A stretch of 64,000 bases of DNA, taken from assembly GCF_900476395.1 (NCBI RefSeq), contig NZ_UIHB01000005.1, positions 62,001 through 126,000 on the forward strand, written 5' to 3'. Within the stretch, counting starts at the first letter, position 1; each line of letters opens with the position of its first letter. A model generated the notes under the pieces. The model searched no databases, had not been told where the DNA came from, and saw only the letters and a list, made by a program, of their open reading frames with translations. This DNA comes from Xanthomonas euroxanthea (lineage in GTDB: Bacteria > Pseudomonadota > Gammaproteobacteria > Xanthomonadales > Xanthomonadaceae). Below are positions 1-8,595 of the stretch, in pieces. The translations under genes and the position numbers were made by a program.

Positions 1-493
1 TGGTGGTGCCGTGGTAACCGTCGTGACGGCCGATGAAGATGCGTTTTTCCGGCTGCCCCTGCACCGCCCAGAAATGCCGCACCAGGCGCAGGATGGTGTC
101 GTTGGCCTCCGACCCGGAGTTGGCGAAGAACGCGTGATTCAGATCGCCCGGCGCCAGCTCCGCCAGCTTGGCGGCCAGATGGATGGTGGGCTCGGTGGTG
201 CACTGGAAGAAGCTGTTGTAGTAGGCCAGCTGTTCCATCTGCCGCGCTGCGGCCTGCGCCAGCTCGGTGCGCCCGTAGCCCACATTCACGCACCACAGGC
301 CGCCGAACGCATCCAGCAGCTTGTTGCCCTGCGCGTCCCAGACATACACGCCCTCGCCGCGGGTCAGGATGCGCGTGCCCTGCTCGGCCAATGCCGCGTT
401 GTCGTTGAATGGATGCAGGTGATGGGCGGCATCGAGTTGCTGCAGGGTTTTCAACGCGGTGGGGTGCACGGCTTGCTCCGGAAGGTGGCTCAC
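1..493 (-). CDS. Class III aminotransferase, N-terminal part (putrescine/omega-amino acid type), cut by window edge
   Basis: PLP-dependent class III aminotransferase, read on the minus strand and truncated by the left edge, so only about the first 164 residues are visible. The best start is the GTG at 493 (SHLPEQAVHPTALKTLQQ follows), because a stop codon lies just upstream in frame. Visible family signatures are the cofactor-region entry LLDAFGGLWCVNVGYG, the FFANSGSEANDTILRL motif that binds the PLP phosphate, and GRHDGYHGTT at the cut. These match the SpuC / putrescine-pyruvate group. The catalytic lysine lies outside the window. It is the third gene of a minus-strand run behind an amidase and a glutamine-synthetase-like ligase, so a role in putrescine or diamine breakdown is inferred from context. 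Another omega-amino-acid substrate is possible. Confidence 0.88.
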   Translation of the reverse strand, partial: MSHLPEQAVHPTALKTLQQLDAAHHLHPFNDNAALAEQGTRILTRGEGVYVWDAQGNKLLDAFGGLWCVNVGYGRTELAQAAARQMEQLAYYNSFFQCTTEPTIHLAAKLAELAPGDLNHAFFANSGSEANDTILRLVRHFWAVQGQPEKRIFIGRHDGYHGTT

Positions 494-670
494 GCCAGTG
501 GCGCGAATGCAGTGGCGTTATAAAAAGCAGCTGGCGCAGAACGCGTCGGACGCCAGCAGTGCACGTGGGTTCGAGCCATTGCCAGACAACCTCCCCTCAT
601 CCGCCCTTCGGGCACTTTCTCCCGGTGGGAGAAGGGAACGGTGCGGCACGCTGCGCGACGCGCATAAGCC
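494..670. repeat. Intergenic hairpin repeat of the CCCTTCTCCC/GGGAGAAGGG family
   Basis: The 177-bp gap between two minus-strand genes holds, at about 590-637, an imperfect hairpin with arms around TTCTCCC and GGGAGAA preceded by a CCGCCCTTCGGGCACTT segment. The same motif set occurs in opposite orientation at 25.05-25.10 kb, so this is a dispersed intergenic repeat rather than a unique terminator. No T-run follows it on the minus strand. No gene is apparent in the gap. Confidence 0.6.
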
Positions 671-2056
671 TTACACATTCAACAACAGGAACTCGCGCTC
701 CCACGAACTGATCACCCGGAAGAAGGTCTCGTATTCCTTCCGTTTCACCGAGATATAGGCGCGCACGAAGCGCTGCCCCAGCATGTCCTGCAAGGCCTCG
801 CAGCCCTCCAGTCCGTCCAGTGCCTCGCCCAGCGAGCGTGGCAGATCGTAGCCCTGCTCCTTACCGTTGCTGCTGATCGGCGCGGTCGGCTCGAGCTTCT
901 CGCGGATGCCGAGCAACCCGCAGGCCAGGGTCGCCGCCATTGCCAGATACGGGTTGGCGTCGGAGCCGGCAAAGCGGCTTTCCACCCGCATGTTCTGTGG
1001 TGCATCGATCGGCACGCGCAGCCCGCAGGTGCGATTGTCGAAGCCCCACAGCACATTGCTCGGCGAGACCTCGCCGAACATCAGCCGCCGGTAGGAATTG
1101 ACGTTGGGCGCCAGCAGCCCCATCGCCATCGGAATGTACTTCTGCAGGCCACCCAGATAATGCGCGAAGGTGTCGCTGAAGCCGCCCTCGCGTTTGCCGC
1201 TGAACACGTTCTTGCCGGTGCCGGCATGCAGCAGGCTCTGGTGGATGTGCATCGCACTGCCCGGCTCGGTCTCCATCGGCTTGGCCAGGAACGTCGCATA
1301 GACGCCATGCCGCAGCGCGGCCTCGCGCATGGTGCGCTTGAACAGGAACACCTGGTCCGCGCGCGAGAGCGCATCGGCATGGGTGAAGTTGACCTCCAGC
1401 TGCGCGGCGCCGGATTCGTGGATCAGCGTATCCACGTCCAGCTCCATCGCATCGCAGTAGTCGTACATCAGGTCCAGGATCGGGTCGAACTCGTTGACCG
1501 CATCGATCGAATACGACTGCCGCGCCGTCTCCGGACGCCCCGAGCGCCCTGCCGGTGGCAGCAACGGGAAATCCGGATCGGTGTTCTTCTGCACCAGGAA
1601 GAATTCCAGCTCCGGCGCCACCACCGGTTGCAGCCTGGCTTCGGCATACGCCTCCAGCACGCGCCGCAGCACATTGCGCGGGGCAAGCTCATGCGGCTGC
1701 CCATCCTTGGTGTAGCAATCGTGGATAACCTGCGCAGTAGGATCGGCCGCCCACGGCACCATGCGCACGGTGGACGCGTCCGGGCGCAGATGCATGTCCG
1801 AATCCGATGGCGAGGTCAGCGCGTAATAATCGTCCGGGAAATCGCCGGTAACGGTGGTGGCGAAGATGCCTTCCGGCAGCCGGGTGCCGTAGTCGTGCGA
1901 GAACTTGTCGGCCGGAATGATCTTGCCGCGTGCATTGCCGGTGATGTCCGGCACCAGGCACTCGACCTCGGTGATGTGGCGCTCCTTGAGCCAGCGGCGC
2001 AGGGCGCTTTCGGGCTGTTTGGGCGTGGACGTGCGCGAACGTGTGCGGATGGACAT
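671..2056 (-). CDS. Glutamine synthetase family protein (gamma-glutamylputrescine synthetase-like)
   Basis: 461-residue member of the glutamine synthetase superfamily. It ligates glutamate to an amine using ATP; in polyamine clusters the amine is putrescine (PuuA/SpuI class). Visible features are the N-terminal beta-grasp region (ECLVPDITGNARGKIIPADKF), the metal-binding ELEFFL strand, the AMHIHQSL segment equivalent to the GS HxH loop, the NSYRRL ATP/glutamate loop and the RVESRFAGSDANPYLAMAA segment. The C-terminus SSWEREFLLLNV is typical of this non-canonical group; it lacks the adenylylation-site context of GlnA. The ATG at 2056 is preceded by a GAGG ribosome site. It sits 6 bp downstream of the PuuD-like gene, and a second GS-like ligase lies in the divergent arm. 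Substrate assignment rests on neighbours; ethanolamine or spermidine ligases look similar. Confidence 0.9.
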   Translation of the reverse strand: MSIRTRSRTSTPKQPESALRRWLKERHITEVECLVPDITGNARGKIIPADKFSHDYGTRLPEGIFATTVTGDFPDDYYALTSPSDSDMHLRPDASTVRMVPWAADPTAQVIHDCYTKDGQPHELAPRNVLRRVLEAYAEARLQPVVAPELEFFLVQKNTDPDFPLLPPAGRSGRPETARQSYSIDAVNEFDPILDLMYDYCDAMELDVDTLIHESGAAQLEVNFTHADALSRADQVFLFKRTMREAALRHGVYATFLAKPMETEPGSAMHIHQSLLHAGTGKNVFSGKREGGFSDTFAHYLGGLQKYIPMAMGLLAPNVNSYRRLMFGEVSPSNVLWGFDNRTCGLRVPIDAPQNMRVESRFAGSDANPYLAMAATLACGLLGIREKLEPTAPISSNGKEQGYDLPRSLGEALDGLEGCEALQDMLGQRFVRAYISVKRKEYETFFRVISSWEREFLLLNV

Positions 2057-2062
2057 GCAACC

Positions 2063-2818
2063 TCACTGACCGCGTCGGGCGGCATATTGGCGACAGGCCT
2101 CGCCGAAGGCCTGGAAGATGGCACGGTAGAACGGATGCTGTGTGACACGCCACTCCGGGTGCCACTGCACCGCCAGCAGGAAGCCCGGCCCGGGGCCGCG
2201 AAAGGCTTCTATCAGGCCATCCGGCGCGGTCGCCTCGATCAGCAGGCCGTCGGCCAGCCGCGCAATGCCCTGCCCGTGCAGCGAGTTCACCGCCACCTGC
2301 GCGCTGTCGCTCATGCCGGCCAGCAGGCCGCCGGCCTGCAGCTGCACCGGATGCGCCGGGCCGTACTGCGTGTCCAGCGGCGCGGCGCGGTCCTCGCGGT
2401 GATCGGCCAGACCGGGCACCTCATGCACGCGCTGATGCAGGCGCCCGCCCAGCGCCACGTTGACCTCCTGCAGCCCGCGGCAGATCGCCAGCACCGGCAG
2501 GCCGCGCGCCAGTGCCTGCGGGATCAGCCCGAGGCTGGTGGCATCGCGCGCCGGGTCGTGCGGATTGCCCTCCCAGCTCGGCTCGTCGCTGTAGTGATGC
2601 GGCTCCACATTGCTCACCGCGCCGGTCAGCAACAGGCCATCCAGGCGATCCAGCCAGACGCCCGCATCCAGCGCCGGCTGCAGGCTCGGCAACAGCACCG
2701 GCATTGCGCCGGCCGCGTCCACCACCGCGCGGATGTATTTTTCGCCGGTGGCCAGAAACGGATGCGGCCCTTGCTGGATGCGATCGGTCGGCAACCCGAC
2801 CAGGGGAACGACAGCCAT
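2063..2818 (-). CDS. puuD: Gamma-glutamyl-GABA hydrolase-like class I glutamine amidotransferase (peptidase C26)
   Basis: Class I glutamine-amidotransferase fold hydrolase of the PuuD/C26 family, 251 residues, expected to release GABA from gamma-glutamyl-GABA. The frame is open further upstream, but the conserved fold begins at MAVVPLVGLPTDR, so the ATG at 2818 is chosen. The nucleophile elbow is LAICRGLQEVNVALGG with the catalytic Cys. The His-Glu partners are in AVQWHPEW near the C-terminus, so the triad looks complete. It is the first gene of the minus-strand arm (amidase, ligase, aminotransferase) and is transcribed away from the second ligase and the PuuB-like oxidase. Function is well supported by sequence and context. 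Confidence 0.92.
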   Translation of the reverse strand: MAVVPLVGLPTDRIQQGPHPFLATGEKYIRAVVDAAGAMPVLLPSLQPALDAGVWLDRLDGLLLTGAVSNVEPHHYSDEPSWEGNPHDPARDATSLGLIPQALARGLPVLAICRGLQEVNVALGGRLHQRVHEVPGLADHREDRAAPLDTQYGPAHPVQLQAGGLLAGMSDSAQVAVNSLHGQGIARLADGLLIEATAPDGLIEAFRGPGPGFLLAVQWHPEWRVTQHPFYRAIFQAFGEACRQYAARRGQ

Positions 2819-3106
2819 GCTGGATATTCCGGTTGTACGCGGCAGGGAAACGGGTGCGCTCACCGTCAGGCAGGCGCTGGCAATGTGCTGGCCACAGGGT
2901 GGCGCGTGTTTGCAATCGTGCGCGGCATTGCATGCGTCCGATCGCAACGCAACGTCAGCGTGTCTTCGCCACGGGTTGAGGGTGTGTCGTGGATGCCTGC
3001 GAACTTACCGCGCAGCCAGCGGCATTGCCAGGGCCGGCACGCGCACGATTGCGAAAGATCACGTGCGCTTTGCTAGTCTGGGCAGCGACCCTGCAGGTGG
3101 TGCCCC
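2819..3106. promoter_or_regulatory. Divergent intergenic region of the putrescine cluster, candidate operator
   Basis: 288 bp between the two divergent arms; it must hold both promoters. I see a perfect 6-bp inverted repeat TGCAAT/ATTGCA (2911-2916 and 2927-2932, 10-bp spacer) about 93 bp upstream of the amidase start, which could be an operator. Near the plus-strand gene there is a poor promoter candidate (TTGCGA near 3049, TAGTCT near 3075, spacing too long). A dedicated regulator gene is not in the window. Low confidence. Confidence 0.3.
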
Positions 3107-4486
3107 ATGGTTTCCGAGAACTCCGTCGCGTGCTTGCCCGCCACCGATGCCGCCACGCTGGCGCGGATCGATGGCTGCGAGGCGGTCGACCTGCTGTTGC
3201 CCGACACCAATGGCGTGCTGCGTGGCAAACGCGTGACAGCCGAGGTCCTGGGCAAGATCTATCGCGATGGGGTGTGCCTGCCGATGTCGCTGATCGCCAC
3301 CGACATCACCGGCAATACCGTCGAAGAAACCGGGCTGGGCTATGCCATCGGCGATGCCGATCGCATCTGCCGGCCCATTGCAGGCTCGCTGCGCCCGGTG
3401 CCGTGGGCACCGCGGCCGATGGCACAGCTGCTGCTGGCGATGCATCAGCCGGACGGCAGCGTGTTCGAGGTTGCACCGCGTGCGGTCCTGCAGCGCGTGC
3501 TGCACGGCTTCGCCGCGCTCGGCCTGACACCGGTGATTGCAGTGGAACTGGAGTTCTACCTGTTCGATGCAGTGCCCGATGCACAGGGGCGTCCGCAAAC
3601 ACCGCGCGACCCGCAGACCGGTGCGCGCAGCGACAGTACCCAGGTGTATTCGCTGCAGGACCTGGACGACCAGCGCACGTTCACCGACGCGGTCACCGCC
3701 GCCTGCCGGCAGCAAGGCATCCCGGCCGACACCGCCGTGGCCGAATACGCGCCCGGCCAGTTCGAAATCAACCTGCAGCATCGTGCCGATGCGGTGGCCG
3801 CCTGCGACGAGGCACTCCTGCTCAAGCGCACCATCAAGGCGATTGCGCAGCAGCAGGGCAAGCTCGCGAGCTTCATGGCCAAGCCGTTTCCCGGCCAGGC
3901 CGGCAGCGGCCTGCACCTGCACGTGAGCCTGCTCGATGCCGACGGGCACAACGTGTTTGCCGGCAGCGTCGCTGCACCTGCCGACCGCCTGCGCCATGCC
4001 ATCGCCGGCCTGCAACGGCACGCGGAGGCCTCGTTGCTGATGTTCGCACCGCACGCCAACAGTTACCGCAGGTTCGTCAGCAACGCCTTCGTGCCACTGG
4101 ATGCAAGCTGGGGCTTCAACAACCGCACCGTGGCGCTGCGCATCCCGCACAGCGATGCACGCAACACCCGCATCGAACACCGCATCGCCGGCGCCGATGC
4201 CAACCCGTACCTGGCCGCCGCCGCCGTGCTTGCCGCCATGCTGGACGGCCTGCAACACCCCGGCGAGCCCACCGAGCCAGTCACCGGCAATGCCTATGCG
4301 CAATCGGTGTTCCGGCCGCGCACCTGGCAGGGCGCAGTGGATGCATTCGGCGCCAGCGACTTCGTCGGCGCGCAGTTCGGCAGCCAGTTCCAGCATGTAT
4401 TCGGCCAGCAGAAACAGCGCGAGCTGCTCGACTACCAGGCGCTGGTGCCGGATCTGGACTACGCCCGGTATCTGCGAACCGTCTGA
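3107..4486 (+). CDS. Second glutamine synthetase family protein (gamma-glutamyl-amine ligase)
   Basis: 459-residue paralogue of the ligase at 671-2056 with the same architecture: N-terminal LLLPDTNGVLRGKRVTAE, VELEFYLFD metal-site strand, SGLHLHVSLLDADG segment, HANSYRRFVSN loop and RIEHRIAGADANPYLAAAAVL. The two proteins are clearly diverged, for example ADTAVAEYAPGQFEINLQH here where the other has DTLIHESGAAQLEVNFTH, so they probably differ in amine preference. The ATG at 3107 follows an AGGTGG ribosome site. The stop overlaps the start of the following oxidoreductase (TGATG), so the pair is translationally coupled. It catalyses the first step of the gamma-glutamylated polyamine pathway by inference. 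Confidence 0.9.
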   Translation: MVSENSVACLPATDAATLARIDGCEAVDLLLPDTNGVLRGKRVTAEVLGKIYRDGVCLPMSLIATDITGNTVEETGLGYAIGDADRICRPIAGSLRPVPWAPRPMAQLLLAMHQPDGSVFEVAPRAVLQRVLHGFAALGLTPVIAVELEFYLFDAVPDAQGRPQTPRDPQTGARSDSTQVYSLQDLDDQRTFTDAVTAACRQQGIPADTAVAEYAPGQFEINLQHRADAVAACDEALLLKRTIKAIAQQQGKLASFMAKPFPGQAGSGLHLHVSLLDADGHNVFAGSVAAPADRLRHAIAGLQRHAEASLLMFAPHANSYRRFVSNAFVPLDASWGFNNRTVALRIPHSDARNTRIEHRIAGADANPYLAAAAVLAAMLDGLQHPGEPTEPVTGNAYAQSVFRPRTWQGAVDAFGASDFVGAQFGSQFQHVFGQQKQRELLDYQALVPDLDYARYLRTV

Positions 4487-5802
4487 TGGACGGCCCGGGT
4501 ACGCCCCTGCCGCCTGCCGATCCGCCGGGCAATGGCTATCCCGACAGCTGGTACGCGCGCAGTACGCCGCCCTTGCCGGAACAACCGCGCCTGCAGGGCG
4601 CCGCACGTGCCGATGTCTGCATCCTCGGCGCCGGCTATACCGGCCTCACCGCCGCGCTCGCCCTGGCCGAGGCCGGCTACTCCGTCATCGTGCTGGAAGC
4701 CAGGCGCATCGGCTGGGGCGCCTCCGGTCGCAACGGCGGCCAGGCCATCGTCGGCTACGGCTGCGAGCAGGACACGCTGGAAGCGCTGGTCGGCGATACC
4801 GACGCGCGGCTGCTGTTCGACTTCTCGCGCGACGGCATGCGCCTGCTGCGCGCGCGCATCGCGCGTTATGCCATCGCCTGCGACTGGCGCGACGGTCACG
4901 CCCATGTGCCGCTGAAACCGCGCCAGGTGCAGGCCCTGCAGCACGGCATCGTGCGGATGGCCGAGCGCTATGACTACCCGCTGGAATGGTGGGACCGCGC
5001 GCGTACCCGGCAGGTGCTCGACAGCCCGCTCTACCTGGGCGCGATGTTCGACCCGGCCAGCGGCCATCTGCATCCGCTGGCCTACGCACTGGGCCTGGCA
5101 CGCGCAGCGCTGGCGGCCGGCGTGCGCATCCACGAGGCCTCGGCGGTGTCCCGCATGGAACATGGCGCGCGCGTGACGATGCAGACCAACCAGGGCAGCG
5201 TCAGCGCCGACTTCGGGGTGATCGCCGGAAACGCCCTGCTGCAGGGCATTTCCACAACGCTGGAACGCCACATCATGCCGGTCGGCACCTATGTCGGCGC
5301 GACGCCGCCGCTGGGCGCAGCCCGCGCGCGCGCCCTGATCGCCAACGACATGGCGGTCGCCGACACCAACTGGGCACTGGATTATTACCGGCTCAGCGCC
5401 GACCACCGGCTGCTGTTCGGCGGACGCGCCAGCTACTCATCGCGCCCGCCCCCCGGGCTGGATCGGTTGATGACCCGGCGCATGCACACGGTCTTTCCGC
5501 AACTGCACGACGTGCCGCTGGAAACGCTGTGGGGCGGTTACGTGGACATCTCGCGCAATCGCGCCCCGCACTGGGGACGGCTGGGGTCCAACGTGTATTT
5601 CGCCCAGGGATTCTCCGGGCATGGCGTCGCCGCCACCGGGCTGGCCGGCCAGGTCATCGCCGAGGCCATCGCCGGCCAGAGCCAACGGCTGGACGTGTTC
5701 GCGCGCATTCCGCATCGGCCCTTCCCCGGTGGGCGCCTGCTGCGTACCCCGCTGCTGGTGGCCGCGATGAGCTGGTACCGGCTGCGCGATGCATTGTGGT
5801 GA
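4486..5802 (+). CDS. puuB: FAD-dependent oxidoreductase, gamma-glutamylputrescine oxidase-like
   Basis: 438-residue DAO/GlcD-type flavoenzyme. The N-terminal Rossmann motif GAGYTGLTAALALAEAGYSVIVLEA binds FAD, followed by GWGASGRNGGQAIVGYG, the hallmark of the PuuB/OrdL group. The second FAD-contact region, YFAQGFSGHGVAATGLAGQVIAEAI, is near the C-terminus. The reading frame is open for a long way upstream, but the start at 4486 overlaps the ligase stop and gives the normal family length. It would oxidise gamma-glutamylputrescine to the aldehyde. The expected aldehyde dehydrogenase (PuuC) is not in the window and may lie beyond the left edge. Confidence 0.9.
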   Translation: MDGPGTPLPPADPPGNGYPDSWYARSTPPLPEQPRLQGAARADVCILGAGYTGLTAALALAEAGYSVIVLEARRIGWGASGRNGGQAIVGYGCEQDTLEALVGDTDARLLFDFSRDGMRLLRARIARYAIACDWRDGHAHVPLKPRQVQALQHGIVRMAERYDYPLEWWDRARTRQVLDSPLYLGAMFDPASGHLHPLAYALGLARAALAAGVRIHEASAVSRMEHGARVTMQTNQGSVSADFGVIAGNALLQGISTTLERHIMPVGTYVGATPPLGAARARALIANDMAVADTNWALDYYRLSADHRLLFGGRASYSSRPPPGLDRLMTRRMHTVFPQLHDVPLETLWGGYVDISRNRAPHWGRLGSNVYFAQGFSGHGVAATGLAGQVIAEAIAGQSQRLDVFARIPHRPFPGGRLLRTPLLVAAMSWYRLRDALW

Positions 5803-5838
5803 GAGGGGCGCGATCTTGGGCACTTTGAGACGCGGCGC

Positions 5839-5865
5839 TCAAGTTTTGGCGAACCGGGCCGTTAG
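5839..5865 (+). promoter_or_regulatory. Sigma-28 (FliA)-like promoter of the diguanylate cyclase
   Basis: TCAAGTTT (5839-5846), exactly 11 bp, then GCCGTTAG (5858-5865). The established FliA consensus is TAAAGTTT-N11-GCCGATAA, so 13 of 16 positions match with correct spacing. It lies 33 bp upstream of the start codon at 5899. This suggests late flagellar-class expression. Inference from motif only. Confidence 0.6.
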
Positions 5866-5898
5866 CCGGTAGGACGGTTCGATCCGCACGGCCAGCCG

Positions 5899-7197
5899 AT
5901 GTCCCCAGGTACCCTACATCGCAATAGCGAAAGCGCAGTCCTGCCGCAACGCGTGTTGCTGGTGGAGAACTCGCGCACCTTCACCAGCATGCTGCGCGAA
6001 GCCATCGAGCAACGTGTGGAACTGCCGGTCACGGTCGTGTCGACCCTGGCGGAAGCGGCCCGCGTACTGGATGAAGAAGACGGTTGGTTTCTGGTTCTGA
6101 CCGGCCTGGTGCTGGTGGACGGCGACCGCGACAAGGTCGTGGAATTTTTCCTTTCGCGCAAACTGCCCACCGTGGTGGTCAGCGGCGTCTATGACGAGGA
6201 CCTGCGCCAGCGCGTGCTGCAGCAGCAGATCATCGATTACGTGCTCAAGAACGCGCCCGGCAGCATCGAGTATCTGGCCTGGCTGGTGCAGCGCCTGGAA
6301 CGCAACCGCCGCATCGCGGCGCTGGTGGTGGACGATTCCCTGTCTGCACGGACCTATGCAGCCGCGTTGTTGTCCATGTACGGCTACCGCGTGGTGCTGG
6401 CGGCCGACGGTGCGGCCGGCCTGCAGGCGATCGAGCGCGATCCCGGTATCCGCCTGACCATCGTCGACCAGGAAATGCCCGGTATGGAAGGGGTGGAGTT
6501 CACCCGCCGGCTGCGCGCGATCCGTTCGCGCGACAAGGTCGCGGTGATCGGCATCTCCGGCAACAGCGATTCGTCGCTGATTCCGCGCTTCCTGAAAAAT
6601 GGCGCCAACGACTTCCTGCGCAAGCCGTTCTCGCGCGAAGAATTCTTCTGCCGCGTATCGCAGAATGTGGACCAGCTGGAACTGATCGGCACGCTGCAGG
6701 ACCTGGCCACCCGCGACTTCCTCACCGGCCTGCCCAACCGGCGCTATTTCCTGGAACAGAGCCAGCGGGTGATCCCCACCCTGCTGTCGCAGGAGCAGAC
6801 GGTCACCGCGGCGATGCTGGACATCGACCACTTCAAGCACATCAACGACACCTGGGGCCACGAAGCCGGCGACCAGGCGCTGCGGGCGGTGGCCGCATCG
6901 GTCTCCAGCCATGCGCGGCCGCAGGATCTGGTGGCACGTTTCGGCGGCGAGGAATTCTGCCTGCTGGTGCCGGGGCTGGATGCCGCCAACGCCACCAGTT
7001 ACTTCGAAACCCTGCGCGAGCGCATCAGCGCGCTGCGCGTGCGAATCGGCAATGAAACCCTCAGCATGACGGTGAGCATCGGCGTGTGCATCGCCACCGA
7101 AGACGGCCAGTCGCTGCACCACCTGCTGGGCGAAGCGGACAAATACCTGTACCTGGCCAAGGCCGGCGGCCGTAACCAGGTGCGCCTGGCCAGCTGA
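5899..7197 (+). CDS. REC-REC-GGDEF response regulator, diguanylate cyclase
   Basis: 432-residue PleD-like protein making cyclic di-GMP. Domain 1 (about 15-135) is a receiver-like fold in which the phosphoacceptor strand reads FLVLTGLVLVDGD; the expected Asp is Gly69, so it looks unable to accept phosphate. Domain 2 (about 140-260) is an intact receiver (VVDDS acidic pair, IVDQEMPG with Asp190, Lys in FLRKPF). The GGDEF domain (about 270-432) has the active GGEEF signature at 349-353 and an I-site RPQD (Arg340, Asp343) five residues before it, so product feedback inhibition is expected. No kinase gene is adjacent, so the partner is unknown. A sigma-28-like promoter precedes it. Confidence 0.93.
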   Translation: MSPGTLHRNSESAVLPQRVLLVENSRTFTSMLREAIEQRVELPVTVVSTLAEAARVLDEEDGWFLVLTGLVLVDGDRDKVVEFFLSRKLPTVVVSGVYDEDLRQRVLQQQIIDYVLKNAPGSIEYLAWLVQRLERNRRIAALVVDDSLSARTYAAALLSMYGYRVVLAADGAAGLQAIERDPGIRLTIVDQEMPGMEGVEFTRRLRAIRSRDKVAVIGISGNSDSSLIPRFLKNGANDFLRKPFSREEFFCRVSQNVDQLELIGTLQDLATRDFLTGLPNRRYFLEQSQRVIPTLLSQEQTVTAAMLDIDHFKHINDTWGHEAGDQALRAVAASVSSHARPQDLVARFGGEEFCLLVPGLDAANATSYFETLRERISALRVRIGNETLSMTVSIGVCIATEDGQSLHHLLGEADKYLYLAKAGGRNQVRLAS

Positions 7198-7224
7198 GAC
7201 GCGTCGGCTCCGCTGCCGCGCTGG

Positions 7225-8529
7225 CTAGGTCGAAATCGCCGATGCCGAACGGCGCCGCATCGCACGTGCGGCCATCAACGCCACCAGGCTCAGTACCGCA
7301 GCGCCGCCCAGATACTGCCCCACCGCCTGCACGCCGAAGCGTGCGGCCAGCTGCGTGGCCACGTACGGCGCCGGCGCCGCACCGAGAATGCTGGCCAGGT
7401 TGAACGACAGCGAGGCACCGGTGTAGCGCACCTCGGTGGGATACAGCTCGGCCAGTAACGTGCCGCAGGGGCCGTAGGTCAGGCCCATGAAGAAGAAGCC
7501 CAGCCCCAGAAATGCCAGTACCTGCAGCGGGTGATTGGCCTGGAACAGCGGCGCGAATGCCAACCCGAACGCAATGATCGCAACACTGGCCAGCATCATC
7601 GCCAGCGGCGCACCATGCCGGTCGCCAAACCTGGCCGAGAGCGGGATGCCGATCGCGAAAAACACGATGCCGGCCATCTGCAACAACAGGAATTGCTCCT
7701 TGTCGTAGCCCAGGGTCTTTGTGCCATAGCCCAGCGCGAACACCGTCATCAGATAGAACAGCACGAAGGTGGCGAACGCGCCCAGCGTGCCGATGATCAG
7801 CGCCGACCAGTGCTGCGAGATCACCGTGCCCAAGGGCAGGCGCACACGTGTCTTGTGGTCCAGGGCCTTCTGGAAATCCGGCGTCTCGGTGATGCTCAGG
7901 CGCACCCACAGACCGGTCAGCACCAACAGCGCGCTGGCCAGGAACGGCACCCGCCAGCCCCATTGCATGAACTGCGCATCGTCGAGCACCGCGCCCATGC
8001 CGAGAAAGGTGCCGGTGGACAGCAGAAAGCCCAGTGGCGCACCCAACTGCGGAAACATGCCGTACCACACGCGCTTGCCCGGCGGTGCATTTTCGGTGGC
8101 AAGCAGCACGGCCCCGCCCCACTCGCCCCCCAGACCCAGGCCCTGGCCGAAGCGACACAAGGCCAGCAGCGCTGGGGCGAACACGCCGATCTGGGCGTAG
8201 CTGGGCAGCAAGCCGATCGCCACGGTGGACAGGCCCATCGTCAGCAGCGCCGCCACCAGGGTGGCCTTGCGCCCGATCCGGTCGCCGAAGTGGCCGAACA
8301 CCGCCGAGCCCACCGGCCGCGCGACGAAGGCCACTGCAAACGTCGCCAGCGACTGCAGCATCGCCGCGCTGCCGTCGCCGGCCGGAAAGAACAGGGTGGG
8401 AAACACCAGCACCGCGGCGGTGGCGTAGATATAGAAATCGAAAAACTCGATCGTGGTGCCGATCAGACTGGCGAACAGCACGCGCGCAGGCGAATTGATG
8501 GGAGCAGCAAGCGGCGCAGCAGCAGTCAT
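7225..8529 (-). CDS. MFS transporter, metabolite:H+ symporter (MHS) family
   Basis: 434-residue inner-membrane carrier with 12 predicted helices. MHS-family marks are GTTIEFFDFYIYATAAVLVFP in the first helix, the loop 2-3 motif GHFGDRIGRKATLV, and GQGLGLGGEWGGAVLLATENAP. Relatives import alpha-ketoglutarate, proline/betaine, citrate or shikimate; the substrate cannot be read from sequence. The start at 8529 (MTAAAPLAAPINSPARVLF) is preferred over an upstream ATG because it begins just before helix 1. It is convergent with the diguanylate cyclase (27 bp apart). Two GGCCCA-type palindromes lie upstream and may be operators. Confidence 0.9.
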   Translation of the reverse strand: MTAAAPLAAPINSPARVLFASLIGTTIEFFDFYIYATAAVLVFPTLFFPAGDGSAAMLQSLATFAVAFVARPVGSAVFGHFGDRIGRKATLVAALLTMGLSTVAIGLLPSYAQIGVFAPALLALCRFGQGLGLGGEWGGAVLLATENAPPGKRVWYGMFPQLGAPLGFLLSTGTFLGMGAVLDDAQFMQWGWRVPFLASALLVLTGLWVRLSITETPDFQKALDHKTRVRLPLGTVISQHWSALIIGTLGAFATFVLFYLMTVFALGYGTKTLGYDKEQFLLLQMAGIVFFAIGIPLSARFGDRHGAPLAMMLASVAIIAFGLAFAPLFQANHPLQVLAFLGLGFFFMGLTYGPCGTLLAELYPTEVRYTGASLSFNLASILGAAPAPYVATQLAARFGVQAVGQYLGGAAVLSLVALMAARAMRRRSASAIST

Positions 8530-8595
8530 CGTTGATCGGCTTCCAGACAAGACGGGACAGCCGATTCTGGCAGATTGCAGCAACGGTTTGCGCAG

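Noticed and set aside
2989..4485. N-terminal extension of the PuuB-like oxidase by about 500 residues
   Set aside because: The extension overlaps the whole GS-like ligase in another frame and has shadow composition; the real start overlaps the ligase stop at 4486.
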